NCBI GenBank assembly: GCA_014529385.2
Contig: CM043962.1
Span: forward strand, 42,159,598-42,223,597
Direction: 5' to 3'
DNA: 64,000 nucleotides
Source of the DNA: Adiantum capillus-veneris
Taxonomy: Eukaryota > Streptophyta > Polypodiopsida > Polypodiales > Pteridaceae
Within the stretch, counting starts at the first letter, position 1. Each line of letters begins with the position of its first letter. This document shows, piece by piece, positions 17,259 to 26,920 of the stretch. The position numbers were made by a program, and so were the translations under genes. The notes beneath the pieces are model-generated. The model was not told where the DNA came from. It made no database searches and saw only the letters and a program-made list of their open reading frames with translations.

Positions 17259-17357
17259 AAGTTCCTCGTGAACTTAAGAAACCAAGTCCTCAAGAACCCA
17301 AGTTCCTCGTGAACTTAAGAAACCAAGACCCTCAAGACCCAAGTTCCTCGTGAACTT
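17259..17357 (+). repeat. Leader hairpin repeats, body 2 (3 copies)
   Basis: AAGTTCCTCGTGAACTT at 17259-17275, 17300-17316 and 17341-17357, with a 41-bp period. Body 1 has two copies, the host element one (near 27560). Confidence 0.8.
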
Positions 17358-17403
17358 AAGAACCCAAGACCCCCAAGAACCCACAAGAACCCACGACTTC
17401 AGA

Positions 17404-17712
17404 ATGGTCATCACTCGAAGCTGAATGGATACTTCGCTTGGAGGTGATGAGCATGAGAGAGGCGACGAAGAATTTTCCCCACCAGGAGGTTTTTCTGACC
17501 CTTTCCCGTCTACGCCAAAGATTGCACCAGATCCTATGGAAGCTTGGTGCAAGACAATGATGGACACGATGGACACGATGGTACGACAAGGTAGACAACG
17601 AGAAGTGTGGCACGAAGAAAGAATGGCAGCCATAGAGCGTGAGTGCGAGCAAGCACGCTTGGCGGCCACCGAAAGAAACGCAGAATTAGATCACAGTCCA
17701 CAGAAAGACTAG
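17404..17712 (+). pseudogene. Family-A gag N-terminus, body 2
   Basis: It begins with the same MVITRS as body 1, but the next codon is TGA instead of Gly, so the gag start is closed. An internal Met at 17425 (MDTSLGGDEHERGDEEF) reopens the frame for 95 residues through a Met/Glu/Arg-rich coiled-coil stretch to a stop at 17712. The coiled coil continues in a shifted frame (RLAELARESQERRLEREA). Confidence 0.65.
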
Positions 17713-17784
17713 CCGAATTGGCTCGCGAAAGCCAAGAAAGACGGTTAGAGCGTGAAGCGCAGATAGATCAACGCATGCAAGAGT

Positions 17785-18303
17785 TTGTTCTACTATTCTC
17801 TAATGTGCAGGCGCCGATTGAAGAGAATCAGGAAAAGGGGATTCTCAGTCTCTTCTTCTCCCAAGCATGACACACAGGATTTGCATGATTGTGTGAGGCA
17901 TGATGATGATTTGATTGACAATGACTTGCATGATGATTTGAATGACAATCATAAGCATGATGATTTGGATGCCAATGATTTGCATAATGAGTTGGATGAC
18001 AATGACAAGCATGATGATTTGCATGATCAAGATGTGATTTCTCACGAGCATGATGATTTGCATGATCAAGATGTGATTTCTGACAAGCATGATGAGTTGC
18101 ATGAAGATGATGTGATTGTTCATAAAGATGATGTGTCCGTGGATGCTTTTTCTAGCGAAGCTAACCTCGTTGCAGATTCGATCAATCACCAAGAATCAAT
18201 CTTGGCTTTCGAGTCGAGGTCCACAGATCCCCCACAAGAAGATTCGGTAGATCCCGAAGAAGCGATCTTGGCTCTCGAGCCTTGGTCCAAAGAACCCTCA
18301 TAG
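17785..18303 (+). CDS. Family-A Asp/His-rich tract, body 2
   Basis: A 172-residue frame made mostly of Asp/His/Asn/Leu repeats (LHDCVRHDDDLIDNDLHDDL, ANDLHNELDDNDKHDDLHDQ), then DELHEDDVIVHKDDVSVDAF and the linker ending LALEPWSKEPS. A TAG at 18301 separates it from the conserved domain in the same frame. In body 1 the two parts are one frame, so the stop is secondary. Asp/His clusters can bind divalent metals, but repeat expansion alone could also explain the composition. Confidence 0.6.
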   Translation: MFYYSLMCRRRLKRIRKRGFSVSSSPKHDTQDLHDCVRHDDDLIDNDLHDDLNDNHKHDDLDANDLHNELDDNDKHDDLHDQDVISHEHDDLHDQDVISDKHDELHEDDVIVHKDDVSVDAFSSEANLVADSINHQESILAFESRSTDPPQEDSVDPEEAILALEPWSKEPS

Positions 18304-18321
18304 GAAGTATTATGTGTTCGC

Positions 18322-19050
18322 ATGATTGATACACACGCATTGTTCGAGTGTTTCATTCGTGACGGTTTCCTGTATTTTGGTCAGCATCGTTATGTGATCT
18401 CTTTTCCGAGGCATGACATATTGTATGTTGAGCACGTTTCTCTCATGGATGAGCACGAATGTATGCGGATTGTTCATGAAAAGCTGAAAAGTTTGTACGT
18501 CAGGAAGTCACATTCTATGTCTCTCCCTTGGCATGACACAGTTTCCGAACGAGCACATGATAGTATGAGCACCAAGCATGGGCATTTCCATTGTGATTTG
18601 CCACAACTGATTGATTTCGCTCAAACAGAAAAGATTCGATCTCATTGTTTGCATGTGTTTGATGAACGGGTTGTCACTCCATCTATTTGTTCATCTACAT
18701 TGCATACACAGTCTTTAGAGAAGACAAGATTTTTTTCCTTCCCTTTACATGGAATGGGTATGTTCATGGTTTTGTGTTGGAGATGGTTTCAGGAATTTTC
18801 AGCCATGGAGATTCTTGAAGATGGAAGAAGCACGACCCTAGACGAAGTTGAAGCATCAAAGGAGCCACAGAAGACTTTGTGTCGCTTTCAGCACGGCCCA
18901 AAGAAGCAAGCGTTGCAGACCTTTATGAAGTTCAAGTACCGCACGACCCACACATCAGAGTGGGCCGGCGAAGAGTCCCTTTTGGGATTCCGAATGCTTT
19001 TGGCGATCTCCCTCGACGCCATACAGTTCGGTACCAATACCTCACTTTGA
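18322..19050 (+). CDS. Family-A conserved domain plus chromodomain-like tail, body 2
   Basis: The best-preserved copy: 242 residues without a break. Residues 1 to about 150 are the unrecognised family-A domain (MIDTHALFECFIRDGFLYFG, SFPRHDILYVEHVSLMDEHE, KLKSLYVRKSHSMSLPWHDT, HCLHVFDERVVTPSICSSTL). It is rich in His and has several conserved Cys. About 165-242 is the tail: MEILEDGRSTTLDEVEASKE, then FMKFKYRTTHTSEWAGEESL and LLAISLDAIQ. I compare the tail with chromodomains (ILExRxRTL..., V+FKxxxxxxxEWxxEExL); this is a by-eye match. It ends 11 bp before the polypurine tract, as a chromovirus C-terminus would. Confidence 0.65.
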   Translation: MIDTHALFECFIRDGFLYFGQHRYVISFPRHDILYVEHVSLMDEHECMRIVHEKLKSLYVRKSHSMSLPWHDTVSERAHDSMSTKHGHFHCDLPQLIDFAQTEKIRSHCLHVFDERVVTPSICSSTLHTQSLEKTRFFSFPLHGMGMFMVLCWRWFQEFSAMEILEDGRSTTLDEVEASKEPQKTLCRFQHGPKKQALQTFMKFKYRTTHTSEWAGEESLLGFRMLLAISLDAIQFGTNTSL

Positions 19051-19061
19051 AAAAGAGGGGA

Positions 19062-19605
19062 TGTCACGTGACACATCCAACCCTATGTGTCCGTGGACAA
19101 GCTACAGCATAACAGGGTTCGATCAATCCAGTCAGTCTAGATTAGAAGTGATCTGGCACTTTTGTGAGTCTATTCGTAGATCGTGCATGCCCAGTCACTT
19201 AGTATAGATGCATATCCTCTGGTTGCACACAGCATGATCATCGGAATTCCCATCAGAATCCTTAGCATCAATTAGGGAAATTTTCCAGTGCATTTAGCCT
19301 ATTTTTCTATTTATTGGTATTTTCACATATTATTTTTAAGTGACTTTCCAACAAAAGTAGGTAGGGCAATTTTGCTAAGTTAATATATAAGCAAACCCAA
19401 GCTAGCACTATCTGGAGAAGAGGCAGCAGGAGCTTCCCGCTCAACAGGCAACTTCTCAGCAGTAAACCCCCCCCCCCCCCAGCACCAACATCAGCGATCT
19501 CAGCCCAATTACTAACGCTAGCAGGACAGAACATTTCAGCGTTTTTTATCATCATTGGGATTGCAGACCAGTAGTAGATTCCAGCGTTTTCATCAGCTTC
19601 CAGCC
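19062..19605 (+). repeat. Family-A LTR3, 5' part
   Basis: It starts TGTCACGTGACACATCC after a polypurine tract and runs through the TATA region to a C-rich run (19466-19480), then about 130 bp of LTR-like AGCGTTTT repeats. At 19606 it is replaced by an inverted LTR. The matching 3' part of this LTR appears at 24857-25626. Confidence 0.8.
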
Positions 19606-20752
19606 TTGGTAAAGTGCAATGGAATGAATGTTGTTTTTTCTCAAGATTAGTGATCTTTATTGCTCAAGGTTCCTTTTAGTTCTTAGGGAAGGAGAGAGCC
19701 TTCCGTCTTGTGGAGTGCTATGATCACGAACAAAGTGAGTGGATATTGTGCGTGCAAGTGAATGAGACTGAGAGAGGGAGAGAGAAGAGATACGACACCC
19801 GAGAGGTTGTAAAACCCTCCTCCGAAGGCCCCACTCTCGTCGGCGAGAGTGGTCTAACTTTGATTGCATAAAGGTGTACAATGCGTATGCAATGGACTGA
19901 TGCAATGGGACTATGCCGATGATGACGATGGAGATGACGACGACGACTTGATGGCTGAAATCTGAGATGATCTTATCGCTGAATTCTTGGACTGTTTCTG
20001 TGGCTGAAAATGACTGTTCTGGCTGCGTTTTTATGGCTGAAAATGGGGGGAGCATCTGCAACTGTCTAGGGGCTGATTTGCTACTGTGTCATAGGCTGAA
20101 AACTGTGAGAATCCAACTGGTGAATTCTGCAATTTTGCTACTGCTGAGCTAGCGTTTTTGACAAGGCTGAAAAAACGTTGAATCTGCAAGTGATGCTGGC
20201 GTTTTTGTCAAGGCTGAAAAACGCTGGCTGGGATGTATCTGCTGAGGTTGGAAAACGCCAGGCAAGAGGACTTGTAGGCGATGGCTTGCTGGGAGGAAAC
20301 GCCAAAGGGAAGGAGTGGATGGTGAGGGTCTACTACTGAGGGGGGGTACTGTTGAGAAGTTGCCTGTTGAGCGGGAAGCTCTTGCTGCCTCTTCTGCCAG
20401 AAAGTGCTAACTTGGGTTTGCTTATATATTAACTTAGCAAAATTGCCCTACCTACTTTTGTTGGAAAGTCACTTAAAAATAATAAGTGAAAATAACAAAA
20501 AAATAGGAAAATAGGCTAAATGCATTGGAAAATTCCCCTAACTGATTCTAATGGATTCTGATGGGAATTCCGATGATCATGCTGTGTGCAACCAGAGGAT
20601 ATGCATCTATACTAAGTGACTGGGCATGCACGGTCTACGAATAGACTCACAAAAGTGCCAGATCACTTCTAATCTAGACTGACTGGATTGATGGAACCCT
20701 GTTATGCTGTAGCTTGTCCACGGACACATAAGGTTGGATGTGTCACGTGACA
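19606..20752 (-). repeat. 3' LTR of the inverted family-A copy
   Basis: A reverse-oriented family-A LTR. On the plus strand it begins TGGTAAAGTGCAATGG (a diverged TGTAAGGTGCAATGG) and ends TGTCACGTGACA at 20752. The polypurine tract follows as TCCCCTCTTTTTC (20753-20765). Together with LTR3 to its left it forms a large inverted repeat. Confidence 0.85.
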
Positions 20753-20765
20753 TCCCCTCTTTTTC

Positions 20766-21542
20766 AAAGTGAGGTATTGGTACCGAACTGTATGGCGTCG
20801 AGGGAGATCGCCAAAAGCATCCGGAATCCCGGAAGGGACTCTTCGCCGGCCCACTCTGATGTGTGGGTCGTGCGGTACTTGAACTTCATAAAGGTCTGCA
20901 ACGCTTGCTTCTTTGGGCCGCGCCGAAAGCGACAGTCTTCTGTGGCTTCTTCAATGCTTCAACTTCGTCGATAGTCCTGCTTCTTTCTTCTTCGAGAATC
21001 TACATGGCTGAAAATTTCTGAAAACATCTCCAACACAAAACCATGAACATAGCCATTCCATGTAAAGCGAAGGAAAAAAATCTTGACTTCTCTAAAGACT
21101 GTGTATGCAATGTAGATGAACATAGAGACGGAGTGACAACCCGTTCATCAAACACATGCAAACAATGCGATCGAATCTTTTCTTTTTGATCGAAATCAAT
21201 CAACTGTGGCAAATCACATAGGAAATGTCCATGCTTGGTGCTCATTCTATCATGTGCTCTTTCGGAAACTGTGTCATGCCAAGGAAGAGACATGCAATGC
21301 GACTTCCTTACATACAAACTTTTCAACTTTTCATGAACAATCCGCATACATTCGTGCTCATCCATGAGAGAAACGTGCTCAACATACAATATGTCATGCC
21401 TAGTAAAAGGGATCACATAACGATGCTGACTAAAATACAGGAAACCTTCACGAATGAAACACTCGAACAATGCGTGCGTATCAATCATGCGAACACATAA
21501 TACTTCCCGTGAGGGTTCTGTGGACCTAGGCTCGAGAGCCAA
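20766..21542 (-). pseudogene. Inverted family-A copy: conserved domain and chromodomain-like tail
   Basis: From 21542 the minus strand encodes LCVRMIDTHALFECFIREGF, FTRHDILYVEHVSLMDEHEC, LKSLYVRKSHCMSLPWHDTV and HGHFLCDLPQLIDFDQKEKI, a 180-residue frame to 21000. A stop falls where other copies have Met-Glu-Ile-Leu-Glu. The tail then continues in pieces (ILEEERSRTIDEVEALKKPQ) to the polypurine tract. It is homologous to 18322-19050 and 6608-7376. Confidence 0.7.
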
Positions 21543-22741
21543 GATGGTTCTTCCTGAATGATCGAATCGTTCTGTGGGGGTTCTTTGGACCTCGATTCGA
21601 AAGCCAAGATCGGATGTTCGTGATGGATCGAATCTACAACGACGTTAGTTTCGCTAGGAAAAGCATCCACTAACACATCATCCTTGTGAACAATCACATC
21701 ATCTTCATGCAATTCATCATGCTTGTGAGAAATCACATCTTGATCATGCAAATCATCATGCTTGTCATTGTCATCCAAATCATTATGCAAATCATTATCA
21801 TTCAAATCATCATGCTTCTCATAATCATGCAAGTTCTGTGTGTCATGCTGTGGAGAAAAAGGGATTGAGAGAGTCTCCTTATCTCGAATCCTTTCAACCT
21901 TGTCCTGCATATTAGCAATGAAAGATGGAGAAGTATCCACTCCATGAAAGACAGTAGGAGAATCACTTTTGGCATTGAGAGTTAAAGTGCTAGCCTCCCA
22001 ATCAACGAGAGGGTTTATTTCACGAAACCATTTCATGCCTAAAATCATATCACATCTGGAGAGAGGAGAAACAACAAATCTTCTAGTGAAGGCAGTCTGT
22101 TGAATTGCAAACAACACATCAAGGCACTCCTTCGTGGTGAGAGCGTCCATACTAGGACGAAAGCTAGAGACCTCGATAGAAGATCTCGGACTATCTTCGA
22201 GGCGGGCTCTCTCAACAAGAGAGGGGCTGATCACATCATGCATACTACCTGGGTCAAACAATATGACAAAATGGTGCCCCAACGTACGACCATAACATTT
22301 AATGAGAGAATCATCAATGGGAGGGTCCTGAGAAACTTTGGGCACAATCGTGTTATTATTCATTGCATTGACAGATGTAGTGGGTGCTGTGGGTTCTTTA
22401 GATTCATTCGATTCAAGCTTAGGACATGTTCTTTTTATGTGACCCTTAATGTGACAATGAAAACAACGACCTTCTTTAGAATACGTGCTTTGCTCTTCCG
22501 AAGTGATGTATCCTCCTACAATTCCTTTTGCTACCTTTTCATCTGGAGTAAGCTTAGGTTTAGCAGTTGTGTTAGCCTCACCCTTAGATTCATTGGAAGA
22601 ATTCTTTGATGAGATACTGTTGGTAGATTGGTTAGAAGAGTTATCATTCTTACCATTCTTACCGTTCTTACCGTACTGAGGAGTCTGCAAGGTACTTGTG
22701 GAAGTCTTGTTCTCCTTAGGCTTCCCCTTGTTGTGCTTCAT
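21485..22741 (-). CDS. Inverted family-A copy: gag C-terminus, zinc knuckle, protease, Asp/His tract
   Basis: A 418-residue frame showing the long form of family A. Gag C-terminal Lys/Asn-rich linker (1-90); zinc knuckle with C93, C96, H101 and C106; retropepsin-like domain with LFDPGSMHDVIS (D163-Pro-Gly instead of the usual DTG/DSG) and later DMILGMKWFREINPLVDWEA (231-250). After that, where RT should begin, comes a short linker and the Asp/His-rich tract (about 298-355: EKHDDLNDNDLHNDLDDNDK and on), then FESRSKEPPQ. A frameshift joins it to the conserved domain at 21542. Gag core sequence lies upstream to 23254. Confidence 0.8.
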   Translation of the reverse strand: MKHNKGKPKENKTSTSTLQTPQYGKNGKNGKNDNSSNQSTNSISSKNSSNESKGEANTTAKPKLTPDEKVAKGIVGGYITSEEQSTYSKEGRCFHCHIKGHIKRTCPKLESNESKEPTAPTTSVNAMNNNTIVPKVSQDPPIDDSLIKCYGRTLGHHFVILFDPGSMHDVISPSLVERARLEDSPRSSIEVSSFRPSMDALTTKECLDVLFAIQQTAFTRRFVVSPLSRCDMILGMKWFREINPLVDWEASTLTLNAKSDSPTVFHGVDTSPSFIANMQDKVERIRDKETLSIPFSPQHDTQNLHDYEKHDDLNDNDLHNDLDDNDKHDDLHDQDVISHKHDELHEDDVIVHKDDVLVDAFPSETNVVVDSIHHEHPILAFESRSKEPPQNDSIIQEEPSWLSSLGPQNPHGKYYVFA

Positions 22742-23254
22742 CTCCTATGCGAGAGCAATCGCTACCGCCTTGTTGAGATCGATTGGATCGAGTACCTCGA
22801 CATCGTACTTGATATACTCGTCCAATCCAAAGAGAAAAGCCTCTTTTCGCTCTTCATCCGACATGCGTAATTGGGTACCTAGCTGCCAAACACGATTAGA
22901 AAAAGACATGACCGGCATACCATTTTGCTTGAGAGCGCGCTAATCGTCCTTCAACCGTGCGAGGTATTGAGGTGGCATAAACCGCGCCTTGAGCTTGTCT
23001 TGGAAATCAGCCCAACTAAAAGAGGGGGGCGTGAAATCGTCGGTTGCCTCAAGGTGCGTGGCTAGCTGTGCCTATTGCCATGCGTGGTACCAATTGATGG
23101 CATCACCGGCAAGGTACATAGCTGCCGTCAAAACTTTGCTATTTCCTGTCTTCTTAGTTGTCGCAAAATAAGCATTAAATTGATGCAACCAAGAATGAAT
23201 AATTGTAGCATCCATCTTACCGTCATACTTACTGAAAGTCAACTTTTCTGTGAT
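22742..23254 (-). pseudogene. Inverted family-A copy: gag core
   Basis: Minus-strand sequence matching the intact gag core of the host copy at 26440-26920 (WYHAW, QFMPP and LFELDEYIKYDVEVLDPIDL equivalents) but with several stops. It is interrupted at 23255 by a solo LTR and resumes at 24764. Confidence 0.7.
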
Positions 23255-23822
23255 TGTAACTAAGTCAGACTTTGTAAATAATTAATTTATTTACGAGAAA
23301 AGAATTATCTAATTAGTTGTGTGCACATTAGAATAGATTTAGCAGTTCTGGGGCCTCAGGTGCGCCCAAGTTTGGGCCAATGCACCTCAGGGAGACCCTA
23401 GCAGAAAATACCCTGAAGCCCTAGCGATTGGGAAATCGGGTCTTCAATGAAGGGGTAGATAGTAGCCTCAGATTTCAGGCTGAGAAAATTACGCGCGCTA
23501 GTGCAAGCACAGGAATGAGATGGGGTCCTTAGAATAATAATCCTAAGGCCTGATTATTTTACGGCCTTAGGATAAGTTAGTTAAAGTATTCTTAAATGAT
23601 TTGCGCTGGACCAAATGGCCGGACAAGTGCGAACAGGTAATGCCAGAGCAGTGTTGGTACGACATTGCGCTGGGAAGCAGCTAACAATTTAATTGGTTGC
23701 ATCTATGTGTGCAGTTGTGCACTTAATTGCACATTTCATTAACTAGCATAGGATTTTTAAAGTCAAAAGTTGAATGGTTTTTAAATTTTAAAGGAAGTGT
23801 GCCACTTGGCACACTTTCCCAT

Positions 23823-23859
<37 letters not shown>

Positions 23860-24763
23860 ATGCTAGCGTCCCCTCTTCTGGGAGGCTATAAGAGAGCAGC
23901 CCCTCCCCCTCTTGCCAGGTTGGCAGTGCACTACCCCCCCTAAATTGAACGTTCTCTACGCAATGAAGCTCTCCATTGAAGCTTGAGAGCAGCACCTTGT
24001 GGTGTATGTGGAGCCTCTGTGCACCCATCACCTAAAACAAGGCCTCTCATGGTCATAGGCAGGTGTGGGAGAAGTTTCATCGCGTAAAGTAGTAGAAAAC
24101 TCTTTTTCTCTCTCTACTAGTTGCTGCAAATTCTCTGTTTTCAGCCCCTAATCACCTGTATTAGGGTGAATTTCAACAAAGCTTTAGTAGGAAACTATTC
24201 CTCTCTACCTACTATACACACACACAATGTTTGGAGCATTTCCGTCGCGAAAAGGACCTCCGTTTCGGCATTGGAACGCGCTCAGGTAACAATTTCTGGG
24301 TATGTGCAAAAAATTACAGGAAGCGTGTGTGCGTGTGTTTTGCATGTTTCCTTCGTGGGTTGACTGCAGGAATGATCATGTCCGAAGAGACATAGTTAGC
24401 GGAAGATAGACTCTCGTTTTTGAGAGCTTCCGATGAGTTTTGTGGAAGATAGACTCTCATCTACGAGAGCTTCCCAAAATCTCATAGAAGAGGAAAGATC
24501 CTCTTAGTAGTTAGGAGAGCAGTTCTTCTACTCTCTCAGTCAGAAGAAGAAGGACAAGAAAGAATAGAGGACTGGCTTTCGCCCCGTTCCTGTGCTTGTA
24601 AAGAATTCTCCCTTAGTAATAAAGATGTTCTCTTTATGGGGGGGGGACCAGCCCATCTTCTGGTCCCCAATGATGTGTCAAGCTTTCTCTCTTTCTCTCC
24701 AAAGTCTCTCAAGTATATAAATTGCATTTAACAGTCAGTTTTCGCTTCCGTATTTTTGTGACA
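23255..24763 (+). mobile_element. Solo gypsy-type LTR nested in the inverted copy
   Basis: A 1509-bp sequence, TGTAACTAAG to TTTGTGACA, flanked by GTGAT (23250-23254) and GTGAC (24764-24768). Removing it rejoins the gag sequence as in the host copy near 26930. It has a (CT)n tract at 23827-23857, a TATA-like CTATAAGA near 23886, AATAAAG near 24618 and a 9-bp hairpin at 24643-24668. The layout resembles the LTR ending at 63001. Confidence 0.88.
24643..24668 (+). promoter_or_regulatory. LTR hairpin downstream of polyadenylation signal
   Basis: GGGGACCAG (24643-24651) pairs perfectly with CTGGTCCCC (24660-24668) around an 8-nt loop, about 25 bp after AATAAAG. A homologous hairpin with a compensatory change is at 62781-62810. 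Confidence 0.8.
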
Positions 24764-24856
24764 GTGACTGGATGGTTGGAATCCGCGTCGTGGCTTGCGC
24801 CACTTGACGAACTTCCACGATCTTTGGGTGGTTCGGTCTTCGAGGCTAGGATCGTT
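24764..24856 (-). pseudogene. Inverted family-A copy: gag remnant after the solo LTR
   Basis: Continues the gag sequence (compare 26930-27010) up to an abrupt join with plus-strand LTR3 sequence at 24857. The 5' end of the inverted copy, including its 5' LTR and PBS, is missing. Confidence 0.75.
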
Positions 24857-25626
24857 TTCCCAACATCAGCCATCACCATCAAGCCCCCCCCTTTCTGGCG
24901 TTCATTCCCCCTCCAGGCAGCCCCCAAAGCCAGCGTTTTTGGGATTGCAAAGCATCAGCAGAATCAGCGTTTCGACATCAGCAATTTCAGCCAAGCTAGC
25001 GTTTTTGCTGGCGTTTTTGCCTTGCTGCAACGTTTTGACTTTCAGTCCCAACCTGCCTCAGATACACAGCATTTTCAGCCTTTAAGCAATAGGAGATACA
25101 TTCCAGATTGGTTGCAGAAGTTCCCCCCATCTTCAGCCCAAGAAAACGCAGCTAAAACAGTCATTTTCAGCCACCGAAATCAGCGATTAGAAGACCTCAG
25201 ATTTCAGCCATCGAGTCGTCATCATCACCGTCGTCGTCATCGGCATAGTCCCGAAATCAGCGATTAGAAGACCTCAGATTTCAGCCATCGAGTCGTCATC
25301 ATCACCGTCGTCGTCATCGGCATAGTTCCATTGCATCAGTCCATTGCATTCGCATTGTACACCTTTGTGCAATCCAAGTAGACCACTCTCGCCGACGAGA
25401 GTGGGGCCTTCGGAGGAGGGTTTTACAACTCTCGGTGTCGTATCTCTTCTCTCTCCTTCTCTCAGTCTCATTCACTTGCACGCACAATATCCACTCACTT
25501 TGTTCGTGACCAGAGCACTCTACAAGACGGAAAGCTCTCTCTTTCCCTAAAGAATCAAAAGGAACCTTGAGCAATAAAGATCACTAATCTTGAGAAAATA
25601 CAACATTCATTCCGCTGCACCTAACA
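24857..25626 (+). repeat. Family-A LTR3, 3' part
   Basis: Matches LTR2 from about 16150 to its end and finishes GCACCTAACA at 25626. A 75-80 bp segment (CCGAAATCAGCGATTAGAAG... near 25170-25250) is duplicated in tandem at 25250-25330. No PBS follows; instead the host element resumes after TTGAG. Confidence 0.85.
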
Positions 25627-26275
25627 TTGAGAGTTATAGTGTTAGTCTTAAAACCATGAGAGCGTCATTATCACGAAACCATCAAATGCCCAAAATCATA
25701 TCACATCCTGAGAGAGGAGAAACAACAAATCTTCTAGTGAAGGCAGTCTGTTGAATTGCAAACAACACATCAAGGCACTCCTCTGTGATGAGAGCGTCCA
25801 TACCGGGACGAAAGCCAGAGACCTCTATAGGAGATCTCGGACTAACTTCGAGGCGGGCTCTCTCAACAAGAGAGGAACTGATCACATCATGCATACTACC
25901 TAGGTCAAACAATATGACAAAACGGTGCCCCGATGTACGACCATAAAATTTAATGAGAGAATCATCAATGGGAGGGTCCTGAGAAACTTGGGGCATACTC
26001 GTGTTATCATTCATTGCATTGACAGAGGAAGTGGGTTCTGTGGATTCTTTAGATTCATTCGATTCAAGCTTAGGACATGTTCTTTTTATGTGACCCTTAA
26101 TGTGACAATGAAAACAACGACCTTCCTTAGAATAAGTGCTTTGCTCTTACAACGTGATGTATCCTCCTACAATTCTTTGTGCTACCTTTTCATCTGGAGT
26201 AAGCTTAGGTTTAGCAATTGTGTTAGCCTCACCCTTAGATTCATTGGAAGAATTCTTTGCTGAGAGACTCTTGGA
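25627..26275 (-). pseudogene. Host family-A element: zinc knuckle and protease
   Basis: Minus strand. It encodes EGRCFHCHIKGHIKRTCPKL (near 26085-26145) and a retropepsin-like domain with LFDLGSMHDVIS (D-Leu-Gly, against D-Pro-Gly in the inverted copy) ending DMILGI near 25685. The first bases, 25627-25631, are the right TSD of the composite insertion. A stop and a frame change lie near 26150. Confidence 0.75.
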
Positions 26276-26278
26276 AGA

Positions 26279-26920
26279 TTAGTTAGGAGAGTTATCATTC
26301 TTACCATTCTTATCATTCTTACCATTCTTACCGTTCTTACCATTCTGAGGGTTCTGAGAAGTCTGCGAGATACTTGTGGAAGTTTTGTTCTCCTTAGGCT
26401 TTCCTTTGTTGTGCTTCATCTCCTGTGCGAGAGCAATCGGTACCGCCTGGTTGAGATCGATTGGATCGAGTACCTCGACATCGTACTTAATATACTCGTC
26501 CAATTCAAAGAGAAAAGCCTCTTTGCGCTCATCATCCGATTTCCGTAATTGAGTATCGAGCTGCAAAACACGATTAGAAAAAGACATAACCGGCATACCA
26601 GTTTGCTTAAGAGAGCGCCAATCGTCCTTCAATCGTGCGAGGTATTGAGGTGGCATAAATTGTGCCTTGAGCTTGTCTTGGAAATCAGCCCAATTGAGGG
26701 AAACGGACGTGAATCCGTGCGCTTCCTCTAGGTGCGCGGCTAGCTGTGCCTCTTGCCATGCGTGGTACCAATTGATGGCATCACCGGCAAGGTACATAGC
26801 TGCCGTCAAAACTTCGCTATTTCCTGTCTTCTTAGTTGTCGCAAAATAAGCATTAAATTGATGCAACCAAGAATGAATAACCATAGCATCCATCTTACCA
26901 TCATACTTACTGAAGGTCAA
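26279..26920 (-). CDS. Host family-A element: gag core
   Basis: A 213-residue open frame, MTFSKYDGKMDAMVIHSWLH onward, a Retrotrans_gag-type domain: LTAAMYLAGDAINWYHAW, NWADFQDKLKAQFMPPQYLA, LKQTGMPVMSFSNRVLQL and FLFELDEYIKYDVEVLDP. It ends in an Asn/Gly/Lys repeat (NGKNGKNDKNGKND). Gag packages element RNA. This frame and the N-terminal frame (26917-27531) are offset by a frameshift near 26920. The corresponding core is absent from bodies 1 and 2. Confidence 0.8.
   Translation of the reverse strand: MTFSKYDGKMDAMVIHSWLHQFNAYFATTKKTGNSEVLTAAMYLAGDAINWYHAWQEAQLAAHLEEAHGFTSVSLNWADFQDKLKAQFMPPQYLARLKDDWRSLKQTGMPVMSFSNRVLQLDTQLRKSDDERKEAFLFELDEYIKYDVEVLDPIDLNQAVPIALAQEMKHNKGKPKENKTSTSISQTSQNPQNGKNGKNGKNDKNGKNDNSPN

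Larger units (their letters stand above)
10808..25626 (+). mobile_element. 14.8-kb composite family-A insertion with TSD TTGAG
   Basis: The block begins with a family-A LTR 5' end (TGTCACG at 10808) and ends with a family-A LTR 3' end (CCTAACA, ending 25626). TTGAG flanks it on both sides (10803-10807 and 25627-25631). Joining 10807 to 25632 restores a continuous family-A protease region, as in the copy near 21965-22030. Inside, in order: LTR1 with a nested solo LTR, body 1, LTR2, body 2, the 5' part of LTR3, an inverted family-A copy with its own nested solo LTR, and the 3' part of LTR3. I read it as one integrated tandem element with later nested events. Confidence 0.85.

Noticed and set aside
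18322-19050. Envelope-like (errantivirus) protein at the pol or 3' position
   Set aside because: No signal peptide, no clear transmembrane segment beyond the short MGMFMVLCW stretch, no cleavage site. The tail looks chromodomain-like instead.
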